Shown one piece after another: positions 51,201 to 53,589 of a stretch of DNA of 64,000 bases. The notes below the pieces were generated by a model that did no database searches, had not been told where the DNA came from, and saw nothing but the letters and a program-made list of their open reading frames with translations. Where the stretch lies: contig OZ024808.1 of the NCBI GenBank assembly GCA_964017045.1, forward strand, positions 19,399,284 to 19,463,283, in the 5' to 3' direction. A program made the position numbers and the translations under genes. Each line of letters opens with the position of its first letter. The first letter of the stretch is position 1. The DNA comes from Omphiscola glabra. Lineage: Eukaryota > Mollusca > Gastropoda > Lymnaeidae.

Positions 51201-51267
51201 GGGCGCGGATCGGGTTGTCGGGTTCACTCGGGTGGAAGCCTGGTTCCGGAGAAATCCGATTGGACAT
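2880..51267 (-). CDS. STOM: Stomatin/MEC-2/podocin family gene, 7 exons, 3' end outside window
   Basis: Seven exons splice to 335 codons without a stop, and all junction phases agree (1,0,1,0,0,2,0). Family members are monotopic inner-leaflet membrane proteins that bind cholesterol, form oligomers and modulate ion channels; MEC-2 does so for touch channels and stomatin for ASICs. In order the protein shows a disordered acidic N-tail (1-134), a Cys pair C144-C145 just before a hydrophobic hairpin (about 146-170) with the family's central proline (P162 in FFPFSLC), then the SPFH/band 7 start [13 protein letters not shown] (173-185), GGAKGPG, DLRT and DVPPQE. The core [14 protein letters not shown] and [13 protein letters not shown] follows, and the helical [18 protein letters not shown] at the end. 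The C-terminal quarter is missing because the window ends. Wording is closest to MEC-2-type members, but orthology to STOM, STOML3 or podocin is not resolved, so the symbol is a family label. Introns measure 32.9, 2.5, 5.4, 6.0, 0.33 and 0.23 kb. Confidence 0.93.
3192..3247 (-). CDS. STOM: Stomatin-family exon 6
   Basis: This 56 nt exon encodes residues 291-308, [18 protein letters not shown], plus two bases of Ile309. The D-(D/E)[13 protein letters not shown] string is a family signature. The acceptor is ctccacag and the donor is GTAAGT. It is too short to stand out as an open frame and was found by looking for the piece missing between exons 5 and 7. Confidence 0.94.
3577..3780 (-). CDS. 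STOM: Stomatin-family exon 5 (SPFH core)
   Basis: This 204 nt, phase 0-0 exon encodes residues 223-290. It begins [18 protein letters not shown] and continues through A-N-V-E-N-A and [13 protein letters not shown] to E-Q-M-Q. This is the most conserved block of the SPFH/band 7 domain. The acceptor follows a pyrimidine run (tttttatccccag). The donor CAG|GTCGGT is weaker than the others but sits at the expected place after M-Q. Confidence 0.96.
3781..5664. other. Intron 4, left part: simple repeats
   Basis: No exon was seen. It contains TA-rich DNA near 4050-4150, a triplet of ctctgccactctaccngggg near 4275-4345, a C run near 4490, A runs near 4530-4620 and a (GT)n tract at about 4850-4909. 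The stretch at 5170-5510 is of higher complexity and could be an old retroelement 3' end, but I could not identify it. Confidence 0.55.
5665..6230. repeat. 21-bp tandem repeat, ~27 copies
   Basis: The unit gtaaaagatgacattctctg plus g recurs with a/g variants at two sites and an alternative block containing cactgag or tttatag. The variant blocks recur in the same order, which suggests duplication of multi-unit segments. Confidence 0.95.
6231..7859. other. Intron 4, unique AT-rich DNA
   Basis: No exon or recognisable element was found. A G run lies near 7750. Open frames here are short and show no domain. Confidence 0.55.
7860..8210. repeat. ~53-bp tandem repeat, ~6 copies
   Basis: The phrase gattcaggggttaaaggtgg, then ggttagcattctttgtacga and ccgctagatag, recurs about every 53 bp. 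The outer copies are diverged. Confidence 0.9.
8211..9670. other. Intron 4, unique DNA with G/C runs
   Basis: C runs (about 8387-8404), a G run (about 8665-8680) and GT-rich DNA (9335-9400) are present. A 137-codon frame at 8715-9128 has no recognisable domain or splice context and is not called. Confidence 0.5.
9671..9806. repeat. 33-bp tandem repeat, 4 copies, beside exon 4
   Basis: The unit cacaaatgatagccacaatg plus acaggacaccacg is repeated four times. The array lies in intron 4, about 15 bp from the exon 4 donor GT at 9820-9821. Confidence 0.9.
9822..9904 (-). CDS. STOM: Stomatin-family exon 4
   Basis: The exon gives two bases of Gly195 and codons 196-222, [18 protein letters not shown] and then D-V-P-P-Q-E. 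The family signature is G-x-F-F-x-x-P-C ... D-x-R-T ... P-P-Q-E. The acceptor is tttttcag and the donor is GTGAGT, phase 0. The plus-strand open frame at 9604-10095 is only a shadow of this exon and the repeat. Confidence 0.95.
9905..10229. other. Intron 3 edge, short direct repeats
   Basis: There are a few copies of attatcattacaacgaga (10020-10080) and a doubled gacaggggctaacataggca. No coding signal was seen. Confidence 0.5.
10230..10450. repeat. 44-bp tandem repeat, 5 copies
   Basis: The unit gcttgcaatgctaatatgca followed by cattaacaggcgcaccgagt recurs every 44 bp with few changes. Confidence 0.95.
10451..10974. other. Intron 3, no gene seen
   Basis: Moderately complex DNA without recognisable elements. 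The minus-strand frame at 10763-11095 runs into the neighbouring 36 bp repeat and is not supported. Confidence 0.5.
10975..11103. repeat. 36-bp tandem repeat, left half of a split array
   Basis: About 3.5 copies of a unit with gagcaaagtgggtcctaggt and agggtcgctccatgg. The same unit resumes at 14683, so a single array appears to have been split by the intervening 3.6 kb. Confidence 0.9.
11104..12700 (+). mobile_element. Large AT-rich element, copy A (unclassified)
   Basis: This segment aligns by eye, in the same orientation and order, with 61140-63100. Shared landmarks are taaaatatcgct-type text near 11187, gctcctgatcataagc near 11295, ttcttgctaag near 11457, acatacaaatagtg near 11650, atttcaatcaactga near 12060, and ttctttttgactttgg near 12258. 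Neither copy has a long open frame. Class is unknown: it could be a non-autonomous DNA element or the non-coding part of a larger one. Confidence 0.65.
12701..13039. other. Non-coding, no feature recognised
   Basis: AT-rich DNA between the AT-rich element and the LINE fragment. Nothing was recognised. Confidence 0.5.
13040..14117 (-). pseudogene. LINE reverse transcriptase fragment, frameshifted
   Basis: Read on the minus strand from about 14117, the translation gives the RT palm pieces in order. They are [17 protein letters not shown] (motif A region), GLRQGNP (motif B region) and [17 protein letters not shown] (the Y-x-D-D catalytic box). Next come [11 protein letters not shown] and, near the end, [10 protein letters not shown] with [14 protein letters not shown]. 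The pieces fall in different frames, so the copy is dead. The endonuclease and the start of the RT are missing, consistent with 5' truncation. It belongs to a non-LTR retrotransposon, probably near the RTE or Jockey groups. Confidence 0.85.
14263..14602. mobile_element. hAT-like MITE, degenerate
   Basis: It begins cagcggcgtgcctag and ends ccttagctacgcctctg, an imperfect inverted repeat of the kind seen at hAT-type elements (compare 63257-63439). A C run lies inside. I could not find a matching 8 bp target duplication, so the borders are tentative. Confidence 0.45.
14683..14780. repeat. 36-bp tandem repeat, right half of split array
   Basis: About 2.5 copies of the same unit as at 10975-11103 (tgggtcctaggtagggtagc, then tccatggagg). 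See the finding on the split array. Confidence 0.9.
14781..15267. other. Intron 3, right edge
   Basis: AT-rich DNA directly downstream of the exon 3 donor. Nothing else was recognised. Confidence 0.5.
15268..15340 (-). CDS. STOM: Stomatin-family exon 3
   Basis: The exon encodes residues 171-194, [24 protein letters not shown], plus the first base of Gly195. This is the N-terminal edge of the SPFH domain next to the membrane hairpin and is almost invariant in the family. The acceptor is cacctgcag and the donor is GTATGG. Confidence 0.96.
15341..15599. other. Intron 2, nothing recognised
   Basis: Short unique stretch upstream of the exon 3 acceptor on the minus strand. Confidence 0.5.
15685..15712 (-). 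ncRNA. Hammerhead-ribozyme-like core, minus strand
   Basis: Minus-strand text reads ctgatga, then a short hairpin aggc-aagt-gcc, then gaaac. That matches the C-U-G-A-N-G-A, stem II, G-A-A-A order of a hammerhead. Penelope-like elements are known to carry type I hammerheads with very short stem III. The cleavage-side strand is not clearly preserved, so activity is doubtful. Confidence 0.4.
16304..16333 (+). ncRNA. Hammerhead-ribozyme-like core, plus strand, degenerate
   Basis: The text ccgaagaaggctctaagccg followed by aaacgttaacatc resembles C-U-G-A-N-G-A with one change, a ggct/agcc stem II and G-A-A-A-C. The downstream catc would be the stem III/cleavage side with one mismatch. It is inverted relative to the copy at 15685. 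Confidence 0.4.
16375..17037 (+). mobile_element. pogo/Tigger-like (Tc1-mariner) non-autonomous element
   Basis: The ends are cagtagaagtcc and, at the right, ggacttctactg, each followed inward by repeated tccggcat/tccggcac text. TA lies directly outside both ends (16373-16374 and 17038-17039), the Tc1-mariner target duplication. The CAGTAnAAGTCC...TCCGGCA form is typical of pogo/Tigger elements. At 663 bp it is far shorter than an autonomous copy, and only a transposase tail remains. Confidence 0.8.
16413..16772 (+). pseudogene. pogo/Tigger transposase C-terminal fragment
   Basis: A 119-codon frame lies inside the element. Its first residues read through the terminal repeat, so the Met is probably not an original start. 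It has an acidic stretch ending [11 protein letters not shown], as in Tigger-like transposase tails after the catalytic domain, and a basic end ([17 protein letters not shown]). The HTH DNA-binding and DDE domains are absent. Confidence 0.6.
17040..17454. other. Intron 2, nothing recognised
   Basis: AT-rich unique DNA. No coding or element signal was seen. Confidence 0.5.
17455..17755. repeat. ~45-bp composite tandem repeat
   Basis: The phrases tcaaatggtcaagttatttt and ggagtatatggtcaagttg alternate, giving a 45 bp unit built from two related halves. The right end decays to copies of only the first half. Confidence 0.85.
17854..17960 (-). CDS. STOM: Stomatin-family exon 2 (membrane hairpin)
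   Basis: With the leftover base of exon 1 it encodes residues 135-170. A short polar lead (N-N-S-P-Q-D-N-G) is followed by C144-C145, then about 24 hydrophobic residues with P162, and I-K at the end. Stomatins insert as a hairpin from the cytoplasmic side; the central Pro is needed for that shape, and neighbouring cysteines are palmitoylated in relatives. The acceptor is tttcatttcag and the donor is GTAAAG. Both possible first exons (50865-51267 and 46572-46668) would splice here in frame. Confidence 0.95.
18063..18385. repeat. ~24-bp repeat with ~105-bp higher-order unit
   Basis: Units of the form gggcccatggttacattaa plus a purine run repeat about 13 times. A block of four units (gggccc, gggcct, gggccc, ggtgcc variants) is itself duplicated about 105 bp apart. 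Confidence 0.9.
18386..19297. other. Intron 1, nothing recognised
   Basis: It contains a two-copy repeat of atatggnagtcctggactgtct near 18568-18630 and otherwise unique DNA. Confidence 0.5.
19298..19520 (+). pseudogene. RTE-like LINE 3' end, frameshifted
   Basis: Plus-strand translation gives [18 protein letters not shown]. After a frameshift it continues with text like [19 protein letters not shown]. It ends in (ATG)n-type repeats, as RTE elements do. The same family is present on the other strand at 36440-36705. Confidence 0.75.
19521..19857. other. Intron 1, possible SINE remnant
   Basis: The text gtcgggagttcaatcctcac near 19785 resembles a tRNA T-arm/B box, but no A box or full fold was found. 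Otherwise no feature was seen. Confidence 0.35.
19858..20215. repeat. ~48-bp tandem repeat, 7 copies
   Basis: The unit cccgtaaaccttggatggcg, then actcatctataagaaggata and actctgag, recurs with minor changes. Confidence 0.95.
20373..21227. repeat. 27-bp tandem repeat, ~31 copies
   Basis: The unit aagtctacaccatcgtcaca plus ttgtgat shows a/t, t/a/c variants at three sites. Because 27 is a multiple of three and the unit lacks stops, several frames on both strands stay open, producing apparent proteins of up to 315 codons. None has a start context, splice logic or domain. Confidence 0.97.
21250..21670. repeat. (TA)n interspersed with gtgtttagtgtaagga
   Basis: Runs of (TA)n of varying length alternate with the 16 bp gtgtttagtgtaagga block, about ten times. 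Confidence 0.95.
21671..22908. other. Intron 1, AT-rich unique DNA
   Basis: No gene or known element was recognised. Confidence 0.5.
22909..23362. repeat. GACA/GAGA-rich microsatellite
   Basis: About 450 bp of gacagagagacagacagaga-type sequence, strongly purine-biased on the plus strand. The Arg/Glu/Asp- or Ser/Leu/Cys-rich frames across it are products of the simple repeat. Confidence 0.97.
23405..23935. repeat. Diverged ~170-bp tandem repeat, ~3 copies
   Basis: Three successive blocks share the order: ta(c/t)annattna, gtttctgaatta-like text, attttgaaatattccttt, gggnccnggnnnccnaaatt and atgagctanntaaatataat. They differ at many sites, so this is an old tandem array. Confidence 0.7.
23936..24663. 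other. Intron 1, nothing recognised
   Basis: Unique DNA with no coding or repeat signal. Confidence 0.5.
24664..24727. repeat. 11-bp tandem repeat, ~6 copies
   Basis: acttacacgta is repeated perfectly head to tail. Confidence 0.95.
24728..25550. other. Intron 1, nothing recognised
   Basis: C runs near 25150 and 25365. No exon was seen. Confidence 0.5.
25551..25873 (+). mobile_element. Small TIR element carrying a SAP-like fragment
   Basis: The left end tataggagactataacttt pairs with the right end, whose reverse complement is tataggagactgcaacttc. These ~20 bp terminal inverted repeats differ at about three sites. The ends carry TATA, so a TA target duplication as in Tc1-mariner or related groups is possible but cannot be separated from the repeat itself. 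Confidence 0.65.
25572..25793 (+). pseudogene. SAP-domain-like fragment inside TIR element
   Basis: A 73-codon frame. The part from the internal Met at about 25623 reads [22 protein letters not shown]. It continues [18 protein letters not shown]. Residues K-x-F-L-x-E-L-x-x-P-V-S-G-x-K-A-x-L-V-x-R resemble a SAP motif (about 35 residues, DNA-binding helix-extended loop-helix). It stops soon after, possibly at a lost splice donor. It could be the first exon of an autonomous element or a captured host exon. Confidence 0.5.
25913..26098. repeat. 29-30 bp tandem repeat, ~6 copies
   Basis: The unit gtgttttacttatatgcatg plus ttttgtaaa is repeated almost perfectly. Confidence 0.95.
26099..26489. other. 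Intron 1, nothing recognised
   Basis: AT-rich unique DNA. Confidence 0.5.
26490..27000 (+). pseudogene. LINE ORF2 C-terminal fragment with Cys/His motif
   Basis: The frame at 26508-26999 (163 codons, intact to its stop) contains W-W-S-L-K-R-H-H-Q, then [13 protein letters not shown]. Then comes [18 protein letters not shown]. The C-x2-C-(x)-H-x4-C knuckle near the ORF2 C-terminus is typical of Jockey-, I- and R1-type LINEs that follow RT with an RNase H-like region. Everything upstream is missing, as with 5' truncation. Confidence 0.75.
27001..27690. other. LINE 3' flank and unique DNA
   Basis: 27001-27150 may still be LINE 3' untranslated sequence. A G run lies near 27370. No other feature was seen. 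Confidence 0.45.
27699..27896 (+). mobile_element. SPIN-like non-autonomous hAT, copy 1
   Basis: The ends are cagcggctctcaacctgtgg and gttgagaaccataaa. The perfect 8 bp target duplication agctagat flanks it (27691-27698 and 27897-27904). Inside are tcacctaagaccatcg and agcaacgaaaataatttta, as in SPIN-type elements. The right inverted repeat has mutated (ccactg is lost). Confidence 0.88.
27905..28244. other. Intron 1, nothing recognised
   Basis: A C run followed by an A run lies near 28105. Confidence 0.5.
28245..28440. repeat. ~34-bp C-rich tandem repeat, ~5 copies
   Basis: Copies of ctaaatccaaccctccttcc and cgacacccagt recur with many changes. Confidence 0.8.
28441..29370. other. Intron 1, C-rich then AT-rich DNA
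   Basis: C runs lie near 28690 and 28720. No gene was seen. Confidence 0.5.
29379..29538 (+). mobile_element. SPIN-like non-autonomous hAT, copy 2 (internally deleted)
   Basis: The ends are cagcggttctcaacctgtta and ggttgagagccactg, with the perfect 8 bp target duplication ctttagaa (29371-29378 and 29539-29546). Relative to the other two copies it lacks about 40 bp after the left end. Confidence 0.92.
29547..31065. other. Intron 1, nothing recognised
   Basis: A G run lies near 29705-29730. Otherwise unique DNA without exon signals. Confidence 0.5.
31066..33933. repeat. 47-48 bp satellite, ~60 copies
   Basis: The unit reads cttgacacttgaagtagttc, gactcttccagacagtacga and tgcctta, with variants ccttta (48 bp), gactta and caagtag. 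It is the largest array in the window. Multi-unit blocks recur: the cggtacg-marked block near 33051-33100 is repeated 380 bp later. The block with tccgatgcattta near 31731 recurs near 33766. Open frames on both strands are repeat artefacts. Confidence 0.98.
33950..34093. repeat. 11-bp tandem repeat, ~13 copies
   Basis: aaaccaagcat is repeated with two single-base variants, directly after the last satellite unit. Confidence 0.97.
34094..35154. other. Intron 1, simple-sequence-rich DNA
   Basis: A G run lies near 34285, a (TC)n tract at about 34635-34700 and ggtata-rich DNA at 34900-35050. No gene was seen. Confidence 0.55.
35155..35437. repeat. 18-bp tandem repeat, ~15 copies
   Basis: The unit gggtagagtgggccggct is repeated. 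It is GC-rich, unlike its surroundings, and shifts from gggtcgggt at the left to gggccggct at the right. Confidence 0.95.
35745..36072. repeat. ~46-bp tandem repeat, 7 copies
   Basis: The unit cttcatatggatgattacat, then aactaaaggtttttttt and acaacaca, recurs with a variable T run. Confidence 0.93.
36073..36439. other. Intron 1, nothing recognised
   Basis: Unique AT-rich DNA. Confidence 0.5.
36440..36705 (-). pseudogene. RTE-like LINE 3' end
   Basis: Minus-strand frame: [22 protein letters not shown]. Next are [17 protein letters not shown] and [19 protein letters not shown]. The W-F-G-(H)-V-T-R block and R-G-R-Q-R-K-R-W are the usual C-terminus of RTE-type endonuclease/RT proteins. It ends in (ATG)n, visible as catcatcatcatc on the plus strand. 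5' truncated. Confidence 0.85.
36706..37221. other. Intron 1; one-sided hAT-like terminus
   Basis: cagtggcggtaacaaatggg near 36789 looks like a hAT-type end, but no partner end was found. The rest is unique DNA. Confidence 0.4.
37222..37675. repeat. 19-bp tandem repeat, ~24 copies
   Basis: The unit taagccttggatgccatct is repeated, with ccgtct, caatct and ccatct variants; the right end is more diverged. Confidence 0.96.
37676..38671. other. Intron 1; second retroelement tail at 38080-38130
   Basis: ccctaggctggggtaccacg and ctatataagac followed by (AAT)n matches the tail at 1541-1605. A tRNA A-box-like stretch near 38447 has no matching B box. Otherwise nothing was seen. Confidence 0.5.
38672..39640 (+). 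pseudogene. LINE (RTE-like) RT C-terminal half, long intact frame
   Basis: An uninterrupted frame of about 294 codons runs from 38672 to the stop at 39556. It starts inside the reverse transcriptase with [11 protein letters not shown], the Y/F-x-D-D catalytic motif. It continues Y-L-G-S-N-I, then L-L-Y-G-S-E-S-W, then [12 protein letters not shown], then [16 protein letters not shown]. This is the usual C-terminal order of RTE/CR1-type LINE proteins. The abrupt start in the RT palm shows 5' truncation. The frame has no stops, so the insertion is relatively young. A 3' tail with aaataaac follows. Confidence 0.9.
39641..40109. other. Intron 1, nothing recognised
   Basis: A TA-rich tract lies at 39745-39830. 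No gene was seen. Confidence 0.5.
40110..40971. mobile_element. hAT-like MITE with internal minisatellite
   Basis: The left end cagcaggcctgcacaac pairs with the right end gttgtgaagatctgctg in inverted orientation (14 of 17 positions). The right end is preceded by gggccgcatgcggcccacgg, typical of hAT-type elements. About 80% of the element is the 30 bp array. TA lies outside both ends but no 8 bp duplication was found. Confidence 0.65.
40137..40831. repeat. 30-bp tandem repeat, ~23 copies, inside MITE
   Basis: The unit gtgcgggccataagacctat plus gaaaaaactt is almost perfectly homogenised. The first unit grades into the MITE's own sub-terminal sequence, so the array grew from within the element. 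Frames on both strands stay open because the unit is 30 bp. Confidence 0.97.
40972..42317. other. Intron 1, mostly unique
   Basis: It contains a TA palindrome near 41195-41222, a two-copy segment (about 41497-41580) with caccggcagctatccataac, a C run near 41688 and a G run near 42037. No exon was recognised. Confidence 0.5.
42318..43000. repeat. 34-bp tandem repeat, ~20 copies
   Basis: The unit cttgacaagtacagtgatca plus tttaaacaaaatgt is repeated. Each unit holds the palindromes tgatca and tttaaa. Confidence 0.97.
43001..44392. other. Intron 1, nothing recognised
   Basis: A long C run lies at about 43069-43087. Otherwise unique DNA. Confidence 0.5.
44393..44583. repeat. 18-bp tandem repeat, ~10 copies
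   Basis: The unit gacagtagcccacgtgct is repeated with variants. Most units carry cacgtg. Confidence 0.92.
44600..44905. repeat. ~26-bp tandem repeat, ~11 copies
   Basis: The unit cacacatacatccaatttac plus cctcta is repeated with small changes. Confidence 0.93.
44940..45235. repeat. Diverged ~29-bp tandem repeat
   Basis: The phrase aatacaggttagaattctag, then attact, recurs about ten times with many substitutions. Confidence 0.8.
45245..45470. repeat. 20-bp tandem repeat, ~11 copies
   Basis: The unit caagctttatgttatcattc is repeated, with a cattc/cactc alternation. aagctt occurs in every unit. Confidence 0.96.
45471..45847. other. Intron 1; one-sided TE terminus
   Basis: cagggtcgcattcagaggca near 45656 looks like a DNA transposon end without a visible partner. 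No gene was seen. Confidence 0.35.
45848..45962. repeat. 12-bp tandem repeat, ~10 copies
   Basis: gtgtgcccctct is repeated, with tatgcccctct variants. Confidence 0.95.
46147..46297. repeat. 30-bp repeat containing TTAGGG, 5 copies
   Basis: The unit ttaggtttagggatagattt plus agggttcagg is repeated. It includes the telomere-like hexamer ttaggg once or twice per unit but in a non-telomeric arrangement. Confidence 0.93.
46572..46668 (-). CDS. STOM: Candidate alternative first exon (1b) of the stomatin-family gene
   Basis: A minus-strand frame starts at ATG 46668 and has an in-frame TGA upstream near 46714. It encodes 32 residues, [13 protein letters not shown] and so on to D-R-D-Y-V-F-G, plus one extra base. 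It ends at a consensus donor (G|GTGAGT), in the same phase 1 as exon 1a. Splicing to exon 2 would keep the frame and create Ala as codon 33. The product would have a short N-tail like vertebrate stomatin instead of the 134-residue tail. A second ATG at 46614 is possible. No promoter motif was recognised. The call rests on phase, donor and strand, not homology. Confidence 0.5.
46669..47404. other. Possible upstream region of exon 1b
   Basis: Unique, moderate-complexity DNA. If exon 1b is real its promoter should lie here. No TATA-like element was pinned down. Confidence 0.35.
47405..47706. repeat. ~38-bp tandem repeat, ~8 copies
   Basis: The unit aatctatgaggcagtcaggc, then agtacctataagccgtat, recurs; some units lack the caggcagt duplication and are 8 bp shorter. 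Confidence 0.94.
47748..48783. mobile_element. hAT-like element with internal minisatellite
   Basis: The left end cagggccgtctttacagc pairs with the right end, whose reverse complement is cagtgccgtcttaaggc. Candidate 8 bp target duplications are aagcacgg (left) and agccacgg (right), matching at six of eight positions. Inside, 48555-48745 is an ~18-20 bp array of gaggccccctagaagcgt. No transposase frame remains. Confidence 0.7.
48817..49010. repeat. 25-bp tandem repeat, ~8 copies
   Basis: acacaaacaaatctaactct plus atgta is repeated with only three variant bases. Confidence 0.96.
49011..49799. other. Intron 1, nothing recognised
   Basis: Unique DNA with T and A runs. The small frames here have no domain. 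Confidence 0.5.
49800..50130. repeat. ~48-bp tandem repeat, ~7 copies
   Basis: The unit aagctcaagtatctgatgaa, then tctcttatgagttttgtcct and catttata, is repeated. Confidence 0.95.
50131..50864. other. Start of intron 1
   Basis: AT-rich, with a short ataaatattagtgtt repeat at 50190-50240. The exon 1a donor GTGAGT reads from 50864 on the minus strand. Confidence 0.6.
50865..51267 (-). CDS. STOM: Stomatin-family exon 1a (134-residue N-terminal tail)
   Basis: It starts at ATG 51267. A TGA lies in frame 21 bp upstream and no other ATG intervenes. It encodes 134 residues and one base, ending V-V-I-G with donor GTGAGT (phase 1). The segment is polar and low in hydrophobics: acidic T-E-E-E-E at 25-29, a Gly/Glu-rich patch near 80-88, basic K-R-S-S-K near 95-99 and G-K-D-K-E-E-D at the end. 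It is probably a disordered cytoplasmic tail, as in MEC-2 and podocin, which also have long N-tails. GC content and coding character are clearly higher than in the flanks. Confidence 0.85.
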
Positions 51268-51588
51268 AGAGGCAAATCTTACTTTTCACGGATATTTGAG
51301 GGAAATACAAACTATTCCAGAGTGCTGGTTGGCTTGATGATTTTGGAAAACTGTTTTTCTTTTAGTTTCTATTTTATTTTATTTATTTTTTTTTTAAAAC
51401 TGATTCCGCATTCTTCGAACTGAAATTTAATATTAAAAAAAAAAAAGAGAGAATTAACTAAATAACTCCACAATATTTAAACATTTTTTAATGAAACGTA
51501 TTCGTTAAATCAGAAAATAAACAAATTCAATTTTATTTTCAGCCAAGGCTTTAGAGCTATCTGTTCTGGCTCTGGTAGGGTACGTTGC
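51268..51588. other. 5' flank of exon 1a
   Basis: Expected 5' UTR and promoter side of the gene on the minus strand. Only T- and A-rich runs (about 51375-51450) were seen; no promoter element was recognised. Confidence 0.4.
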
Positions 51589-51830
51589 TGCATCCGGTTC
51601 CATGACAAAACGACAAGTGACAAAACGACAAGGGACAAAACGACAAGTGGCAAAACGACAAGTGACAAAACGACAAGGTGACAAAACGACAAGGTGACAA
51701 AACGACAAGGTGACAAAACGACAAGGTGACAAAACGACAAAGTGACAAAACGACAAGGTGACAAAACGACAAGGTGACAAAACGACAAGTCTTCAACGCC
51801 AACGCCTCCACTGTCTTTAATGCCTTACAT

Positions 51831-52181
51831 CAATGTTTCCCAACGTGGGGCCCATGCCCCACAGGGGGGCAATTTGAAAACACAAACATTTCACTAACGT
51901 TAAACAAAAATTATCACTAATAATTAAAATAATATCGAAAAATCTTTCATTAAAATTATTTCATACTTGAATGTCAGTTCTCCATATATGTTTTGAAAAT
52001 TTACTTGCTATGTTTCCTCACCATTTTCCTAGTGATTTCTTCCTAAAACCTATCATTAAAGCTTCTTCAGTGAGCAACCGTATTTTTGAATATTAAAAAG
52101 TATGTATAAGTTACACGGGGGGCATAAGAATTTTAGAAAGGCTTAGGTGGGGCATGGCACAAAAAAGGTTGGGAGACACTG
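51831..52181. mobile_element. hAT-like MITE nested in the left arm
   Basis: The left end caatgtttcccaacgtgggg pairs with the right end aaaggttgggagacactg in inverted orientation. Flanking octamers ccttacat and ctttgcat match at six of eight positions. The foldback arm sequence resumes directly after it, which shows a later insertion. Confidence 0.7.
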
Positions 52182-52509
52182 CTTTGCATACAATAAAGTA
52201 TGGTAAACTTTTAAAGATATTTAACATGCCCTATAATTGGGGAAACACGGTATTGGTTTATCAGACTAACCCTAACCCTAACCCCAAACCTTGTCATTTT
52301 GTCACCTTGTCGTTTTGTCCCTAGTCGTTTTGTCACCTTGTCGTTTTGTCACTTGTCGTTTTGTCACCTTGTCGTTTTGTCACTTGTCGTTTTGTCTGGT
52401 TTCCGTTGCAAACATGATAAACTCGTGCGGCGGTCACATCAAAGAGCTTTGATGTTCGCAGCGATGGCGGAAATATTGTTAATTTCTTAGGGGAGTTGTC
52501 GGCCTAATT

Positions 52510-52706
52510 CAGTGGTTCTCAGCCTGTGGGTCGCGACCCTTTTGGGGGTCGAACGACCATTTCACAGGGGTTGCCTAAGACCATCGGAAAACACATATAC
52601 TCTACAGTTATGTAGTAGCAACGAAAATAATTGTGTTGTTGGGGGTCACCACAACATTGGGAACTGTTATAAAGGGTCGCGGCATTTGGAAGGTTGAGAA
52701 CCACTG
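52510..52706 (+). mobile_element. SPIN-like non-autonomous hAT, copy 3
   Basis: The ends are cagtggttctcagcctgtgg and aggttgagaaccactg. The perfect 8 bp target duplication gcctaatt lies at 52502-52509 and 52707-52714. Inside are gcctaagaccatcggaaaac and agtagcaacgaaaataatt. It is the best preserved of the three copies and is nested inside the foldback-like element. Confidence 0.94.
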
Positions 52707-52859
52707 GCCTAATTCTGTTATTCGTGAGGGAAAATACCATGAGTTGACACATGTGCTCTAGAAGCTGGAATTTGTGATCAACAGTATAGTGCTGTGTAAT
52801 TGTAGTTTCCTGTACAGCATAATTAGATAGTAATACACCTTTTGAGATCATAATCTTAT

Positions 52860-53589
52860 ATGCATCATAACAGACATACTTGGAGATAATTAATAAAAAC
52901 TTTAATTTTATTTATAATTACTTTATTTAGTAATTGTAATTAATTACTCTCTTTAGTAATTGTAATTAATTACTCTCCATGTTAATGACCTTTTTTAATT
53001 GCTCAGTAAATGTTTATTTTCAGAGTAAAAGTGAAAATACTGAATAGCAGATCACATGCTTATGAATAGAGTGTCATGGTATACAACATACTCATATATA
53101 TATGACCCAATATGACATACATTTTGTCTCCAAGTAATGAGCAAGCTGAAAATTAAAATGTACATTATGTCATGCTTGCTCATACGCACAGACAATTACT
53201 GAAATTTGTAAGGGTCTGCTACAAAATATGATTGTGTATTCAGATATACAGTAAAATCATTTAAAGAATTTCTCTGACTTTCTTGTATAACAATAAAATC
53301 CAAAAGCTGGTTCCAAGTAATGTGCATGTTACTGCACTGTAAAAGGAAATAAGTCTTAGTAAAACAATGTTGATGTTTCAAGTTAATGAAACAAATTAAC
53401 AAAAATTCACTATATAAAAATGTTGTAAGTAAAAAATATAATTGTAATTACAGGTCAATAGTGGAGTAATTTGTAATGGTAATTAATTATACTTTTGAAT
53501 GAAGTTATGGAAATTGTAGATAATTACAAAAATAGGTAATGTAATTCTAATAGTAATTAATTACATTTTATTTAATGTAATTATGCGCA
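52860..53589. other. Inner part of the foldback-like element
   Basis: AT-rich DNA in which agtaattgtaattaattac recurs near 52930-52975 and variants of it near 53430-53590. These could be a further degenerate nested element. No coding frame was seen. Confidence 0.45.

Noticed and set aside
51087..51423. Plus-strand frames over exon 1a
   Set aside because: Shadows of the GC-rich minus-strand coding exon.
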